From the NCBI GenBank assembly GCA_017304945.1, contig JAFKLG010000105.1:1-37841 (forward strand): a stretch of DNA of 37,841 nucleotides, given 5' to 3'. This document shows, one piece after another, positions 15,858-24,277 of this stretch; within the stretch, counting starts at the first letter, position 1, and each line of letters begins with the position of its first letter. Under the pieces are notes generated by a model. It ran no database searches, was not told the DNA's origin, and saw only the letters and a program-made list of their open reading frames with translations. A program made the translations under genes and the position numbers. This stretch comes from Rhodospirillales bacterium (GTDB lineage Bacteria > Pseudomonadota > Alphaproteobacteria > Acetobacterales > Acetobacteraceae).

Positions 15858-16727
15858 TCAGCCCACGTAGTCGCAGCGGAACCCGTCGCCCCAGCGCCGG
15901 ACGTAGCCCTTCGACGGCGAGGGGAAATGCGCGAAGCAGCACAGCGTCGAGGTGTCGCAGTACGTCTCCAGGAAGCGCCGCCGCGTCGCGATCCCCTGGG
16001 CCGGATCGTAGTCCACCCGCATGGACAGGTCGGGGTAGCGCGCCTGCAGCGGCGAATGGATCAGGTCCCCGGTGAACACCGCATCCTTGCCGCCACGACC
16101 CAGTTGCACCGCGTAGTGGTCGATCGTGTGGCCGGGCGTCGGGATCAGCGAGACGAGATCGTCGAGCGCATGGTCGGAAGTGACGAGATCGCAGCGCTTC
16201 GCCTCGACGATCGGGATCACGCTGTCGGCGATCGGCGGCACCAGCGCCTTCTCGTTCTCCGCCAGCCAGTAGTCGAGTTCGGTCTTGGAGAAGAGATACC
16301 GCGCGCGGGGGAAGGTCGGCACCCAGCGCCCGTTCTCGAGCCGGGTGTTCCACCCGACATGATCGACATGGAGATGCGTACACAGCACGAAGTCGATGTC
16401 GTTGACGGTCAGCCCCGCCGCGGCGAGGCCGCGCATGAAGGCATCGTCCTTCTTCTGGTGCCACATCGGACGGGCCGACCGGTCCTTGTCGTTGCCGACG
16501 CAATTATCGATCAGGATGTTGTGCCGCCCCGTCTGCACCACGTAGGACTGGAAGCACAGCACCAGCTTGCCGTCCGCATCCAGCGCGGCCGGCGACATCC
16601 AGTGCCGGTTCTCCTCCAGCAGCTCCGGCGTCAGGTCCGGCAGGAACTCGAGCGCCGACGTGAAGCCGCACTCCATCTCGATGATGCGGTGAACCGTCAT
16701 GTCACCGACCTTGAACGTCATGCTCAT
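15858..16727 (-). CDS. MBL-fold metallo-hydrolase
   Basis: A 289-residue metallo-beta-lactamase-fold hydrolase. The metal motif HLHVDHVGW gives His118, His120, Asp122 and His123; His200 (TPGHTIDH), Asp221 (TGDLIHS) and His267 (AHFPSP) complete a two-metal site. The sequence resembles the AHL-lactonase/quorum-quenching and related soluble hydrolases, but many family members cut other esters or lactones. There is no signal peptide. It is 70 bp after the glutamine synthetase-like gene and 59 bp before the MFS gene, so co-transcription is likely. Its place in the operon favours a catabolic substrate. Confidence 0.9.
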   Translation of the reverse strand: MSMTFKVGDMTVHRIIEMECGFTSALEFLPDLTPELLEENRHWMSPAALDADGKLVLCFQSYVVQTGRHNILIDNCVGNDKDRSARPMWHQKKDDAFMRGLAAAGLTVNDIDFVLCTHLHVDHVGWNTRLENGRWVPTFPRARYLFSKTELDYWLAENEKALVPPIADSVIPIVEAKRCDLVTSDHALDDLVSLIPTPGHTIDHYAVQLGRGGKDAVFTGDLIHSPLQARYPDLSMRVDYDPAQGIATRRRFLETYCDTSTLCCFAHFPSPSKGYVRRWGDGFRCDYVG

Positions 16728-16797
16728 CGCGTCCCGCCTCCTCTTCTTGCTGGAGGCAGGATGCTAGCCACCCAGGGCGGACACGACAAACCGGCGC

Positions 16798-18066
16798 TCA
16801 GTACACCTCGGCGTAGCGACGGCAGAGTTCGGCTGCGGCGAGGTCCTTCACATGCGCCAGTTCGGCGCGCTTGTGCATCAGGTAGGCGTCCCGGAAGGTC
16901 GGGCCGAACCAGTCCGCCACCGCCTCGCTCGCCTCCATGCGGTCGAGCGCCTCCGCCAGCGAGCGCGGCAGGGCGGGCGGCTCCCCCGTCGGCAGCGCCC
17001 GCCCGTGCCGCAGCCCGTCCGCACCGGCGAACAGCAGTGCGCCCAGCACCATGTACGGGCTCGCCGCGCCATCGGCGACACGGAACTCGAGGTTGAACTG
17101 CGCCGCCGTCTCGGCCGCGTCGGCCGCGGCGAACACCGGGCAAATGCGCAACGCGGCGCCGCGATCCTGCTGCGCCAGGTCGATCGCGGTCGGCGCCCAG
17201 CGATTTGGCGTCAGCCGCAGATACGACACCGGAGAGGGCGCGGTGATCGCGGCGATCGCGGGCAGGTGGTGCAGCACCCCGGCGGCGAACTGCGCGGCGG
17301 CCGTGCTGAGGCCACGGTCGCCCGCCGGATCGTGTGTCGCCGGCCGGCCCTGCCCATCCCACAGGCTGAAATGCACGTGCACGCCGTTGCCGACGCCGTC
17401 CGGCACCGGCATCGGGGAGAACACCGCGCGGTGGCCCAGCCGATGCGCGGTCGCGCGCGCCATCTCCCGCGTGACCACCGCCTGGTCGGCGGCCTTCAGC
17501 GCCGGCGCCGGCGCCACCGTGACCTCGAACTGGCGCGGGCCGTACTCGGCGAGGAACGAGTCCGGCGTGACGCCCGCGGCCCGCAGTGCCGCCACGAACG
17601 CCTCGCCGAAAATCCCCTGCCGGCGGAACGCGCCCAGCGCGTAGGAGTCACCGGACCGCGCCTCGTTGCCGGTGTAGACGAACTCCTGCTCGAAGGTCGC
17701 CAGCACGTCGAGCGCCGACGCCTCCCGCACCGCGGCGATCGCGCGGCGCAGGAAGTCGCGCGGGCAGCACGCCCAGGGCGTGCCGTCGGTGTTGCGGATG
17801 TCGCCGAGGATGAAGTGTTCGGGCGCGGACCCGTCCTCGAAATCCACCGCGACCTCGGTCTCGGCGTCCGGCACGATCATCAGGTCGCCGCCGGTGCCGA
17901 ACGGCGTCTCGAAGATGGCGCCGAACGCCGACTGCATCAGGTTGCTGTGCGTCCAGCCGACGCCCTTGCGGCGGCGCGCCGCGAGCTCCCGCGCCGGGAA
18001 TCCCTTGCCGCGCACATGGCCGGCAATGTCGCAGGTGCCCACGAAAATCAGCGGCTCGCGCAGCAT
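16798..18066 (-). CDS. Glutamine synthetase family protein (gamma-glutamyl ligase type)
   Basis: A 422-residue glutamine synthetase-fold ligase, shorter than GlnA (about 470). Active-site blocks are visible in order: TFEQEFVY (metal Glu pair), EYGPRQFEVTVAP, GNGVHVHFSLWDG (the metal/ATP His), SYLRLTPNRWAPT (glutamate-binding Arg region) and FRVADGAASPY. The adenylylation loop of true GlnA is not evident. Standing in an operon with MarR, an MBL hydrolase and a transporter, it more likely gamma-glutamylates an amine, as PuuA, IpuC and aniline-type enzymes do, than assimilates ammonia. The acceptor is unknown. Confidence 0.85.
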   Translation of the reverse strand: MLREPLIFVGTCDIAGHVRGKGFPARELAARRRKGVGWTHSNLMQSAFGAIFETPFGTGGDLMIVPDAETEVAVDFEDGSAPEHFILGDIRNTDGTPWACCPRDFLRRAIAAVREASALDVLATFEQEFVYTGNEARSGDSYALGAFRRQGIFGEAFVAALRAAGVTPDSFLAEYGPRQFEVTVAPAPALKAADQAVVTREMARATAHRLGHRAVFSPMPVPDGVGNGVHVHFSLWDGQGRPATHDPAGDRGLSTAAAQFAAGVLHHLPAIAAITAPSPVSYLRLTPNRWAPTAIDLAQQDRGAALRICPVFAAADAAETAAQFNLEFRVADGAASPYMVLGALLFAGADGLRHGRALPTGEPPALPRSLAEALDRMEASEAVADWFGPTFRDAYLMHKRAELAHVKDLAAAELCRRYAEVY

Positions 18067-18128
18067 CCGCGCTCTCCTTCCCGTCCCGCCACGATCCTAT
18101 CGCGTGCCCGCGACGCAGGGGAACCGGT

Positions 18129-18578
18129 TCAGGTCAGCGCGGCGAGGGCGCGGCACAGCGCCGCGACGTCCTGCTCCCCCAGCCTCGCGTGCAGCTCCGC
18201 CTGCGTCGCCTCCCAGATCGGCAGCGCGCGGGCCAGCGCCGCGCGGCCGGCGGGCGTCAACGACAGCCGCCGCATCCGCCGGTCCGTCGGATCCGGCGCC
18301 GCCGCGAGCAAACCCTGCTTCTCCAGCGGCTTGAGATTGGCGGTCAGCGTGGTGCGATCCATCGCCAGCACCGCGGCGACCTGTCCCATGGTCGGCGGAT
18401 CGGGGCGGTTCAGCGCCATCAGCAGCGAGAACTGGCCGCTGGTCAGCCCCACCGGCCGGAACGCGTCGTCGAACCGCCGCGCCAGCGCCCGCGCGGCACG
18501 CTGCACCTGCAGGCAGAGGCACGAGTCGCGCACCCGCAACGTGGTCGCGAAGTCGAGTTCCACCGAACTGTCCGGCAT
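18129..18578 (-). CDS. MarR-family transcriptional regulator
   Basis: A 149-residue winged-helix regulator. The DNA-binding part runs from LTSGQFSLLMALNRPDPPTMGQVAAVLAMDRTTLTANLKPLEKQGLLAAAPDPTDRRMRRLSLTPAGRAAL, with the wing in the DRRMRR segment. Two Cys near the N-terminus (SCLCLQ) could be redox or ligand sensors. ATG 18578 is preferred; a GTG just upstream at 18581 is possible. It is the first gene of the minus-strand run and probably represses it and itself. A palindrome lies 30 bp upstream. Confidence 0.9.
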   Translation of the reverse strand: MPDSSVELDFATTLRVRDSCLCLQVQRAARALARRFDDAFRPVGLTSGQFSLLMALNRPDPPTMGQVAAVLAMDRTTLTANLKPLEKQGLLAAAPDPTDRRMRRLSLTPAGRAALARALPIWEATQAELHARLGEQDVAALCRALAALT

Positions 18579-18607
18579 CACGGAACCGTGCGAAGATGAC
18601 GAAACAC

Positions 18608-18619
18608 GTTGACCTCAAC
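18608..18619. promoter_or_regulatory. Candidate MarR operator (inverted repeat)
   Basis: GTTGACCTCAAC is a perfect 5-bp inverted repeat with a CC centre, 30 bp before the marR start and in the divergent gap to the propeller gene. It also contains TTGACC, a possible -35 on the plus strand. Position and symmetry suit a MarR dimer. Confidence 0.4.
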
Positions 18620-18751
18620 CTGTCGAGCGGCTCAGCCTGCGGCGCAAGCAGCGGCGGCGTGTCCGCCAATGTCGTGGATCATCCGAGGGTAGACCATGCC
18701 GGCGCGCGAAAGCGAACCGGAATCGCCCGTCACCGAACCAGGGAGGAAACC

Positions 18752-19834
18752 ATGCCGGCTCGCGTCCTCGTGCTGCTGGGCACCCGCAAGGGCGCCTTCA
18801 TCCTCGATGGCACGCCGGAGCGCCGCGACTGGCGATTGCGCGGGCCGTTCTGCGAAACTTGGCCGATCAACCACGTGGTCGGCGACCCGCGCACCGGCAC
18901 GATCTACGCGGGCGGCGGCAATGCCTGGTTCGGGCCGGCGGTCTGGCAGAGCACGGATCTCGGCGAGACCTGGTCGCATTCCAGCGACGGCCTGCGCGCG
19001 GTGGAGGAGGAGACGCCGGTCGCGGCGGTCTGGAGCCTGGCCGTGCAGGACGGGGCGCTGCTCGCCGGGGTCGAGCCGGCCGGCCTGTTCCGCAGCGCGG
19101 ATGGCGGCCAGAGCTGGACCCATGTGGCGGGCTTGCGGGACCACCCGTCGCGCAGCCAGTGGAACCCTGGCGCAGGCGGTCTGATCGCGCATCACGTCCT
19201 GCCCCACCCCGCCGACCCCGCCCAGCTCTGGGTGGCGATTTCGGCCGCCGGCGTGTTCCACACCACCGATGGCGGCCGGAGCTGGGCGGCGCGCAACCAG
19301 GGCACCCGCTGCGACTACAACCCGCCCGAAGCGCGCTATCCGGAATTCGGCCAGTGCGTGCATTCCATCGCCATGGCCGCGGGCCAACCGGACCGGCTCT
19401 ACCAGCAGAACCATTGCGGCATGTATCGCAGCCAGGATGGCGGCGCGGGGTGGGAAAGCATGGAGGCCGGCCTGCCCTCCAGCTTCGGCTTCCCGGTGGT
19501 CGCGCATCCGCACGATCCGGACACGGTCTACCTGTTCCCGCTGAACGGCGATATCGCCGGCCGCTTCGTGCCGGAGGGCCGCGCCGCGGTCTGGCGCTCC
19601 CGCGACGGCGGCGCGCACTGGCAGGACCTGCGCGACGGGCTGCCGCAGCGCGACGCCTATTTCGGCGTGCTGCGGCAGGCGATGGCCGCGGACACGCTCG
19701 ATCGGGTCGGCATCTATGCGGGGACCAATACCGGGATCCTCTACGCGTCCGCCGACGAGGGCGAGCACTGGCAGGTGATCGCCCAGCACCTGCCGCCGAT
19801 CCATTCGGTGGAAACCATGGTGCTGCCCGCATGA
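18752..19834 (+). CDS. Asp-box (BNR) beta-propeller protein
   Basis: A 360-residue protein with six Asp-box motifs of S/T-x-D-x-G-x-x-W type: STDLGETW, SADGGQSW, TTDGGRSW, SQDGGAGW, SRDGGAHW and SADEGEHW. These mark blades of a sialidase/VPS10-like propeller. No sialidase catalytic Arg triad or signal peptide is evident, so enzyme activity is doubtful. GGGAGGAAAC fixes ATG 18752; the open frame upstream to 18596 is not used. It is followed 54 bp later by a MoaD/ThiS-like gene on the same strand, a pairing I recall from other bacteria. Confidence 0.88.
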   Translation: MPARVLVLLGTRKGAFILDGTPERRDWRLRGPFCETWPINHVVGDPRTGTIYAGGGNAWFGPAVWQSTDLGETWSHSSDGLRAVEEETPVAAVWSLAVQDGALLAGVEPAGLFRSADGGQSWTHVAGLRDHPSRSQWNPGAGGLIAHHVLPHPADPAQLWVAISAAGVFHTTDGGRSWAARNQGTRCDYNPPEARYPEFGQCVHSIAMAAGQPDRLYQQNHCGMYRSQDGGAGWESMEAGLPSSFGFPVVAHPHDPDTVYLFPLNGDIAGRFVPEGRAAVWRSRDGGAHWQDLRDGLPQRDAYFGVLRQAMAADTLDRVGIYAGTNTGILYASADEGEHWQVIAQHLPPIHSVETMVLPA

Positions 19835-19888
19835 TGGCGCGCGGATGACCGGCGGTCCCGCATCCGGCAGGCGCAGGGCCACCGCCGC

Positions 19889-20152
19889 ATGATCCTCGTG
19901 ACGCTGCCGCCGGCACTGCTGCCGCTGTTCCCCGGCTGCCCCGGCCGGCACAGCGTGTCGGCGACCACGGTCGCGGAGGCGATCGCGGCGCTCGACGCGG
20001 CCTGGCCCGGCCTGGGTGACCGGTTGTGCGAGTCCCCCGGCCGGCTGCGCCGGCACATCCGCGCCTTCGTGGCGGGCGAGCCGGCCGATCTCGCCACCGC
20101 CCTGCCGGACGGCGCGGACCTGTTCCTGATGACCGCGATCAGCGGCGGCTGA
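19889..20152 (+). CDS. MoaD/ThiS-like ubiquitin-fold protein
   Basis: An 87-residue protein that ends in the Gly-Gly needed for adenylylation and thiocarboxylation of sulfur carriers (MTAISGG). Beta-grasp cues are VTLPPALLPLF, TVAEAIAALDAAWPGL, HIRAFVAGEPADLATALPDGADLFLMTAISGG. It does not sit with moa or thi genes and no E1-like MoeB/ThiF is nearby, so it is probably an accessory carrier or a structural relative tied to the propeller protein. It follows that gene closely and ends 9 bp before the convergent cytochrome b561 stop. Confidence 0.8.
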   Translation: MILVTLPPALLPLFPGCPGRHSVSATTVAEAIAALDAAWPGLGDRLCESPGRLRRHIRAFVAGEPADLATALPDGADLFLMTAISGG

Positions 20153-20159
20153 CCGCCGC
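20142..20159. terminator. Hairpin over the MoaD-like stop
   Basis: GCGGCGG (20142-20148) pairs perfectly with CCGCCGC (20153-20159) around a CTGA loop that holds the stop codon. There is no T-run. It could serve both convergent genes. Confidence 0.35.
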
Positions 20160-20161
20160 GC

Positions 20162-20827
20162 TCAGGGCGCGAACTGCACCAGCGCCGTCACCACGCCCGC
20201 CGCCACCACCAGCACCACGAGCGCCAGTAACGGGCTCGCCATGCGGGGCGCCCGCATGTTGCCCGGCAGCCGCTTCTTCCCGGTGATCATCGGCCGCACC
20301 AGGTTCTGCCCCTTGAGCCCGAAATAGGCGAGCACGGCCAGCACGTGCAGCACGACGGTGATCTGGATCACCGTGAAGACGATGCTGTGCACGTGCGTCG
20401 CCCAGTCGCTCCAGTCCTTCCCCACGAAGCGGGCGTACGGCCCCTCGACCGAGATATCGTCGTTGCTCATCAGCCCGGTCACCACCTGGGCCAGCAGCAG
20501 CGAGAGCAGCACCAGCACCATCCAGCCGCCGGCCGCGTTGTGGCCGATCTCCCGGTCATGCTCCCGCTTGGTCATGTGCAGCAGATGCTGCATGGCGGCG
20601 AGCGGGCTGCGCAGGAACCGGCTGAACCGCGCGGTATCGGACCCGACGAAGCCCCAGACGAGCCGGAACAGCAGCAGCGTCAGGATCGTGTAGCCGCTGA
20701 GCTTGTGCCACTCCATGTAGCCGTACTCGACCGTCGCCCAGCTCGTACCGAGCAGCACGACGATCATCCAGTGGAACAGGCGCGTGGGCGCGTCCCATAC
20801 ACGCATGGGCAGATAGAGCTGGCGCAT
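20162..20827 (-). CDS. Cytochrome b561-type membrane protein
   Basis: A 221-residue haem-b membrane protein of the bacterial cytochrome b561/Ni-hydrogenase b-subunit group. Likely haem ligands are His19 (RLFHW), His41 (EWHKLSGY), His96 (GHNAAGG), His145/147 (THVHSI) and His161 (VVLHVLA). Hydrophobic helices fall near residues 18-34, 45-60, 100-120, 148-170 and at the C-terminus. It should pass electrons between quinone and a c-type cytochrome. A c-type cytochrome gene at 23629 is in the same window but not adjacent. No hydrogenase is present. Confidence 0.9.
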   Translation of the reverse strand: MRQLYLPMRVWDAPTRLFHWMIVVLLGTSWATVEYGYMEWHKLSGYTILTLLLFRLVWGFVGSDTARFSRFLRSPLAAMQHLLHMTKREHDREIGHNAAGGWMVLVLLSLLLAQVVTGLMSNDDISVEGPYARFVGKDWSDWATHVHSIVFTVIQITVVLHVLAVLAYFGLKGQNLVRPMITGKKRLPGNMRAPRMASPLLALVVLVVAAGVVTALVQFAP

Positions 20828-20922
20828 TCCGGTTTCGTCCTTCGGCTCGTTGCTTGACGCCGCGCGGGCGTCCCGTCATCCCCCGCAGCATGCTCATGCA
20901 GAACGGTTTCGGAAGAGGGGAA

Positions 20923-21738
20923 ATGTTCGGCATCTGGCGGGAATACCACGGCCCGCTGGTGGCGCTGCTGGTGAGCGCGGCGCTCGTGCTGCTGGCGCGC
21001 CGCGCGCGCGGTGGCATGGCGGCGACCGCCGCGGCCGGTGCCGGACTCGCGGCGGGCTGGTACATGCTCTCGGCGGCACCGTTGACGCTCGCGCCGCGCG
21101 GCACGCCCGACCGGCTGTTCCTGCTCAGCCTCGGCCTCGTCGCCATCGCCCTGCTCGCCACCCGCTTCGCGGCCGGTCGTGGCCCCTGGCCGCCACTGGT
21201 GGTGGTGGCAATCGCCACCGGCTGGTGGGTGGCGGGCGCGCCGCAGAGCCAGGCCGGCCTGCTCGCCGCCCTCCATGTCGAACTCGCGGTCGCCCTGCTC
21301 GTCATCATGACCGCGCGGCTCGGGGCCGCGGCACCGCCGGTGGAGGCGCTGCGGATGCTGGCCGCCGCCGCGACCTTGCCGGCGGCGCTGGCGGTCGCGC
21401 ACGCGCCCTGGGCCTGGACGCTGCTGTCGCTGGTGCCCGCCGCCGCGGCGCTGCCGCTGCTGTTGCTGCCGCGGGGCGGCGACCTCGCATCACTGCCGCT
21501 CGCGGCCGCCCTCGCCGCCACCCAAGCCTTCGCCACCCTGCTGCTCGGGCGCCTGATCCGGTCGGGCTTCACCGCCGCCGACGCGGCCGCCCTCGCCCCG
21601 CTGCTGACCCTCGCGCTGATCGGGCCGGTCGTCGCCCGCGTCCGCATCGGCGGCCGCTTCGCCCCGGTGCTGGGCGTCGCGCTGTCCGCGGCCTTGGCGG
21701 TGCTGGCGGTCTGGGCGGTGCGGCGCTGGCGGGTCTGA
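20923..21738 (+). CDS. Polytopic membrane protein of unknown function
   Basis: A protein of about 271 residues that is almost wholly hydrophobic and very rich in Ala, Leu and Val, with about eight predicted helices (for example PLVALLVSAALVLLA, LFLLSLGLVAIALLATRF, PPLVVVAIATGWWVAGA). The only soluble segments are short Arg-rich loops. I do not recognise a family. GGAAGAGGGGAA precedes ATG 20923; upstream starts at 20890 and 20854 are possible. It is divergent from the cytochrome b561 gene and ends 126 bp before the convergent phosphotriesterase gene. Confidence 0.7.
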   Translation: MFGIWREYHGPLVALLVSAALVLLARRARGGMAATAAAGAGLAAGWYMLSAAPLTLAPRGTPDRLFLLSLGLVAIALLATRFAAGRGPWPPLVVVAIATGWWVAGAPQSQAGLLAALHVELAVALLVIMTARLGAAAPPVEALRMLAAAATLPAALAVAHAPWAWTLLSLVPAAAALPLLLLPRGGDLASLPLAAALAATQAFATLLLGRLIRSGFTAADAAALAPLLTLALIGPVVARVRIGGRFAPVLGVALSAALAVLAVWAVRRWRV

Positions 21739-21864
21739 CCGTCCCGCCGGCGCGGTCATGCCGCCGCACCGTGACCGTCGGGGCACGGCGGCGACGCCGG
21801 CTGCGGCCGGGGCGTTCACCCTCGCGCGCGGACCGGCGACTTGAATGCCTCCGAGGTGCGGCCG

Positions 21865-22851
21865 CTACAGCGCCTCGCCCGCGAAGAACCGGCGCGGATT
21901 CTCTTCCAGCATCGCCGTCACGTCGGCATCGGTGACGCCGCGCTCGCGCAGCATCGGCACGAAATCGGTGAACAGGTACGTGTAGGGCGGCGGCCACATC
22001 CCTTCCCGCCGCGCCGCCTCGATCCGGGCGAGCTCGTCGGGCGGAACCTGGCGGGCGAATTTGCCGAGCCAGCCGCAATGCCGGTCCTGGCTCATCAGCA
22101 CCTGCTTGCGGAACCCGTCGCGCACCAGGATCGCCAGGTTGTCGGCGCGCACCGTATCGGGCTGGAAGCGCTGCAGCCCGATGCGGTCGAACCCGATATA
22201 GGAGCCGCCATCGACGACGCGGCGGTGATAGGCCGGGTCGGCGTTGCCGCAGCAATGTCCGATCAGGCAGCGATGCGCGGGCACGCCGCCCTGCGCGAAT
22301 GCGGCCTGCTGGTCGGGGCCGGCGTAACCGTCCTGCGTGTGGGTGATGATCGGCACGCCGGTCGCCCGCTGGGCGATGCAGGCGGCGGCGAGGAACTTGT
22401 GCTCGAGCGGCGTGATGCTGGGCGCGCCGGTCGCCACCTTGATCGCGCCGGCGCGCACGCCGGTCTGGCCGATGCCCTCGGTGATCTCGCGGATGTAGAG
22501 TTCCGCGATCTCCTCGACGGTGCGGGCGCGCCAGTAGACCGGCAGGCCCATTTCCTCGAAGTAGAAACCGGTCGTGCAGACGACGTTCATCTCCGCCTTC
22601 TCGGCGATCTCCCGCATCATGGCCGCGTCGCGGCCGAGTTCGATCGGGCAGGGGTCGACGAAGGTCCGCACGCCATGGACGGTGCGCAGTTCGCGCAGCC
22701 GCTTCACCGCCTCGGCGACGAAGCCGGCGCGGTCGAACACCGCGGTCGGGTCGAACTCGGCGCCGGGAAACGCGATGAACAGATGCTCGTGCATCAGGGT
22801 GCGGCCGAGTTGATCGAGGTCGATCGGGCCGGTGACAGTCTGCACGCGCAT
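21865..22851 (-). CDS. Phosphotriesterase-family metal hydrolase
   Basis: A 328-residue TIM-barrel amidohydrolase of the phosphotriesterase-like group. Metal ligands are His21 and His23 (MHEHLF), carbamylated Lys138 (GAIKVAT), His171 (IITHTQ), His199 (LIGHC) and Asp256 (SQDRHCGW). Members act as lactonases or phosphotriesterases. ATG 22851 is chosen after a GGGGGA site; the frame extends 18 residues upstream without support. The LOG-family gene lies upstream on the same strand at 70 bp, so an operon is likely. Substrate unknown. Confidence 0.88.
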   Translation of the reverse strand: MRVQTVTGPIDLDQLGRTLMHEHLFIAFPGAEFDPTAVFDRAGFVAEAVKRLRELRTVHGVRTFVDPCPIELGRDAAMMREIAEKAEMNVVCTTGFYFEEMGLPVYWRARTVEEIAELYIREITEGIGQTGVRAGAIKVATGAPSITPLEHKFLAAACIAQRATGVPIITHTQDGYAGPDQQAAFAQGGVPAHRCLIGHCCGNADPAYHRRVVDGGSYIGFDRIGLQRFQPDTVRADNLAILVRDGFRKQVLMSQDRHCGWLGKFARQVPPDELARIEAARREGMWPPPYTYLFTDFVPMLRERGVTDADVTAMLEENPRRFFAGEAL

Positions 22852-22920
22852 GTCGGTTCCCCCTTCGTTGCGGCAAGGCTGGGCCGGGGCAGGCCGACGG
22901 GTCAAGTCCGTGGCGCCGGC

Positions 22921-23502
22921 TCAGGCGCGTGCGAGGCGTCCGCCCGCGCCGGGCGAGAGCTGCTGCAGCCGTTGCAGCAGGGCGGGCACGCCCTCCACTA
23001 CCTCGAATACGGTACGGGCGGCCTCGGCGGCGAGCCCTTCGGCGATGGCGGTGTCGACCGCGGCGCAGAGCGGCCGGCTCGAGCCCTCGACGTCGCACAG
23101 CAGGATCGGCTTGTCGTGCAGGCGCAACAGGCGCCAGGTGATGATCTCGACGATTTCGTCGAGCGTGCCGAGGCCGCCCGGCAGCATGACGAAGGCGTCG
23201 GCGCGTTCGGCCATGATCTGCTTGCGGGCGTGCATGGTCTCGGTGACGATCATGTCTTGCACGCCGGCATGGGCGACCTCCCAGGCGACGAGGAAGGCCG
23301 GGATGACACCCGTCACCTGCCCGCCCCCCGCCAGCACCGCGTCGGCCAGCGCACCCATCAGCCCGACCTTGCCGCCACCATAGACCAGCCGGATTCCCGC
23401 CGCGGCGAGGCCCTCACCCAAGTCCCGTGCGGCCGCCAGATAGGCCGGCCGCGCGCCGGGGCGAGAGGCGCAGAACACCGCGATGGAATTTAACCCGGCC
23501 AT
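22921..23502 (-). CDS. LOG-family Rossmann protein (TIGR00730; cytokinin-activating type)
   Basis: A 193-residue protein of the lysine-decarboxylase-like LOG family, which hydrolyses nucleoside 5'-monophosphates to the base. The nucleotide motif is YGGGKVGLMG (41-50). The catalytic motif PGGLGTLDE is at 108-116, and Arg93 in MHARKQIM contacts the phosphate. It is often listed as possible cytokinin riboside monophosphate phosphoribohydrolase; most bacterial members act on AMP. It is followed by the phosphotriesterase gene 70 bp later. Confidence 0.92.
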   Translation of the reverse strand: MAGLNSIAVFCASRPGARPAYLAAARDLGEGLAAAGIRLVYGGGKVGLMGALADAVLAGGGQVTGVIPAFLVAWEVAHAGVQDMIVTETMHARKQIMAERADAFVMLPGGLGTLDEIVEIITWRLLRLHDKPILLCDVEGSSRPLCAAVDTAIAEGLAAEAARTVFEVVEGVPALLQRLQQLSPGAGGRLARA

Positions 23503-23628
23503 GATCGTCCTTCCTTTCGGAGAGCGTGAGGCTTACGTCTGGTCGCGCGGCTCTGCATAGTTCAATCGCCGAGGTCACGCGGCGGAATCGCCGCGCAGGG
23601 TCGTGGCAGGCTGGGGAAAGATCACCGG

Positions 23629-24072
23629 ATGAAGAAGACACTCGTGTTGCTGGGATTGACGGCATTGGTCGCTGCGGGCGCGCCTGGTGCGCGGGCACAG
23701 GGGGTCGACCCGATCGAGATGCGCCAGGTCGGGATGGACCTGGTGGCGGGCGACTACACGGGCATTCGCGCCATCGTCGCCGCGAAGGGCGACCTGAAGA
23801 CTCTGGAAGGGCCGGCCAAGGCGATTCAGCGCTTCGCGACGGTGTATCCGTCGCTGTTCCCGAAGGGGACGGAGACCGGCCACGACACCAAGGCGAAGCC
23901 CGAGATCTGGTCTGATTCCGCCGGGTTCCAGAAGGCGTCCGCCGCGATGGGGGATGCAGCCGGCAAGCTCGCCGTGGCCGCGCGGGCCGGCGACGAGTCC
24001 GGTGTCACCGCGGCCGTAAAGGAGATCGGCGATGCCTGCGGTGCCTGCCACCGCGGCTACCGCGCCCGCTGA
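23629..24072 (+). CDS. Cytochrome c' family protein
   Basis: A 147-residue exported cytochrome. The signal peptide ends near ARA-Q (residues 22-24). The mature part is a four-helix bundle with the haem site CGACH (137-141) at its C-terminus, as in class II cytochromes c'. The N-terminal MRQVGMDLV and DACGACHRGYRAR blocks match the family. Such proteins bind NO or move electrons in the periplasm. It is divergent from the LOG-family gene. A hairpin follows. Confidence 0.93.
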   Translation: MKKTLVLLGLTALVAAGAPGARAQGVDPIEMRQVGMDLVAGDYTGIRAIVAAKGDLKTLEGPAKAIQRFATVYPSLFPKGTETGHDTKAKPEIWSDSAGFQKASAAMGDAAGKLAVAARAGDESGVTAAVKEIGDACGACHRGYRAR

Positions 24073-24083
24073 CCGCCAGACCA

Positions 24084-24110
24084 CGGCCCTTCCCATGCGG
24101 TGAAGGGCCG
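24084..24110 (+). terminator. Hairpin after the cytochrome c' gene
   Basis: CGGCCCTTC (24084-24092) and GAAGGGCCG (24102-24110) form a perfect 9-bp stem around a 9-base loop, 11 bp after the stop codon. No T-run follows, so termination may need a factor. Confidence 0.5.
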
Positions 24111-24183
24111 CTCGGTCGCGCCCGTCGGGGTGACGTCACCGGGTCAGTGCATGACCCGGATCCGCGCGTCACTCCGTCAGGGT

Positions 24184-24215
24184 TTCACACGCTCAACGCT
24201 TCACACGCTCAACGC
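24184..24215. repeat. 16-bp tandem repeat
   Basis: TTCACACGCTCAACGC occurs at 24184-24199 and 24200-24215, followed by a partial copy (TTCACGCTCG). It lies in the 205-bp convergent gap between the cytochrome c' and glycosyltransferase genes, which holds no other gene. Confidence 0.8.
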
Positions 24216-24277
24216 TTCACGCTCGCGGCTTCCACGGGCAGCGCGTCGCCGGGCCACGACGGCATAGGGCCGGCACG

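Noticed and set aside
15799..16503. N-terminal extension of the MFS frame into the hydrolase gene
   Set aside because: The extension overlaps the MBL gene and its residues are low-complexity shadow. The MFS fold starts at 15798 after a purine-rich site.
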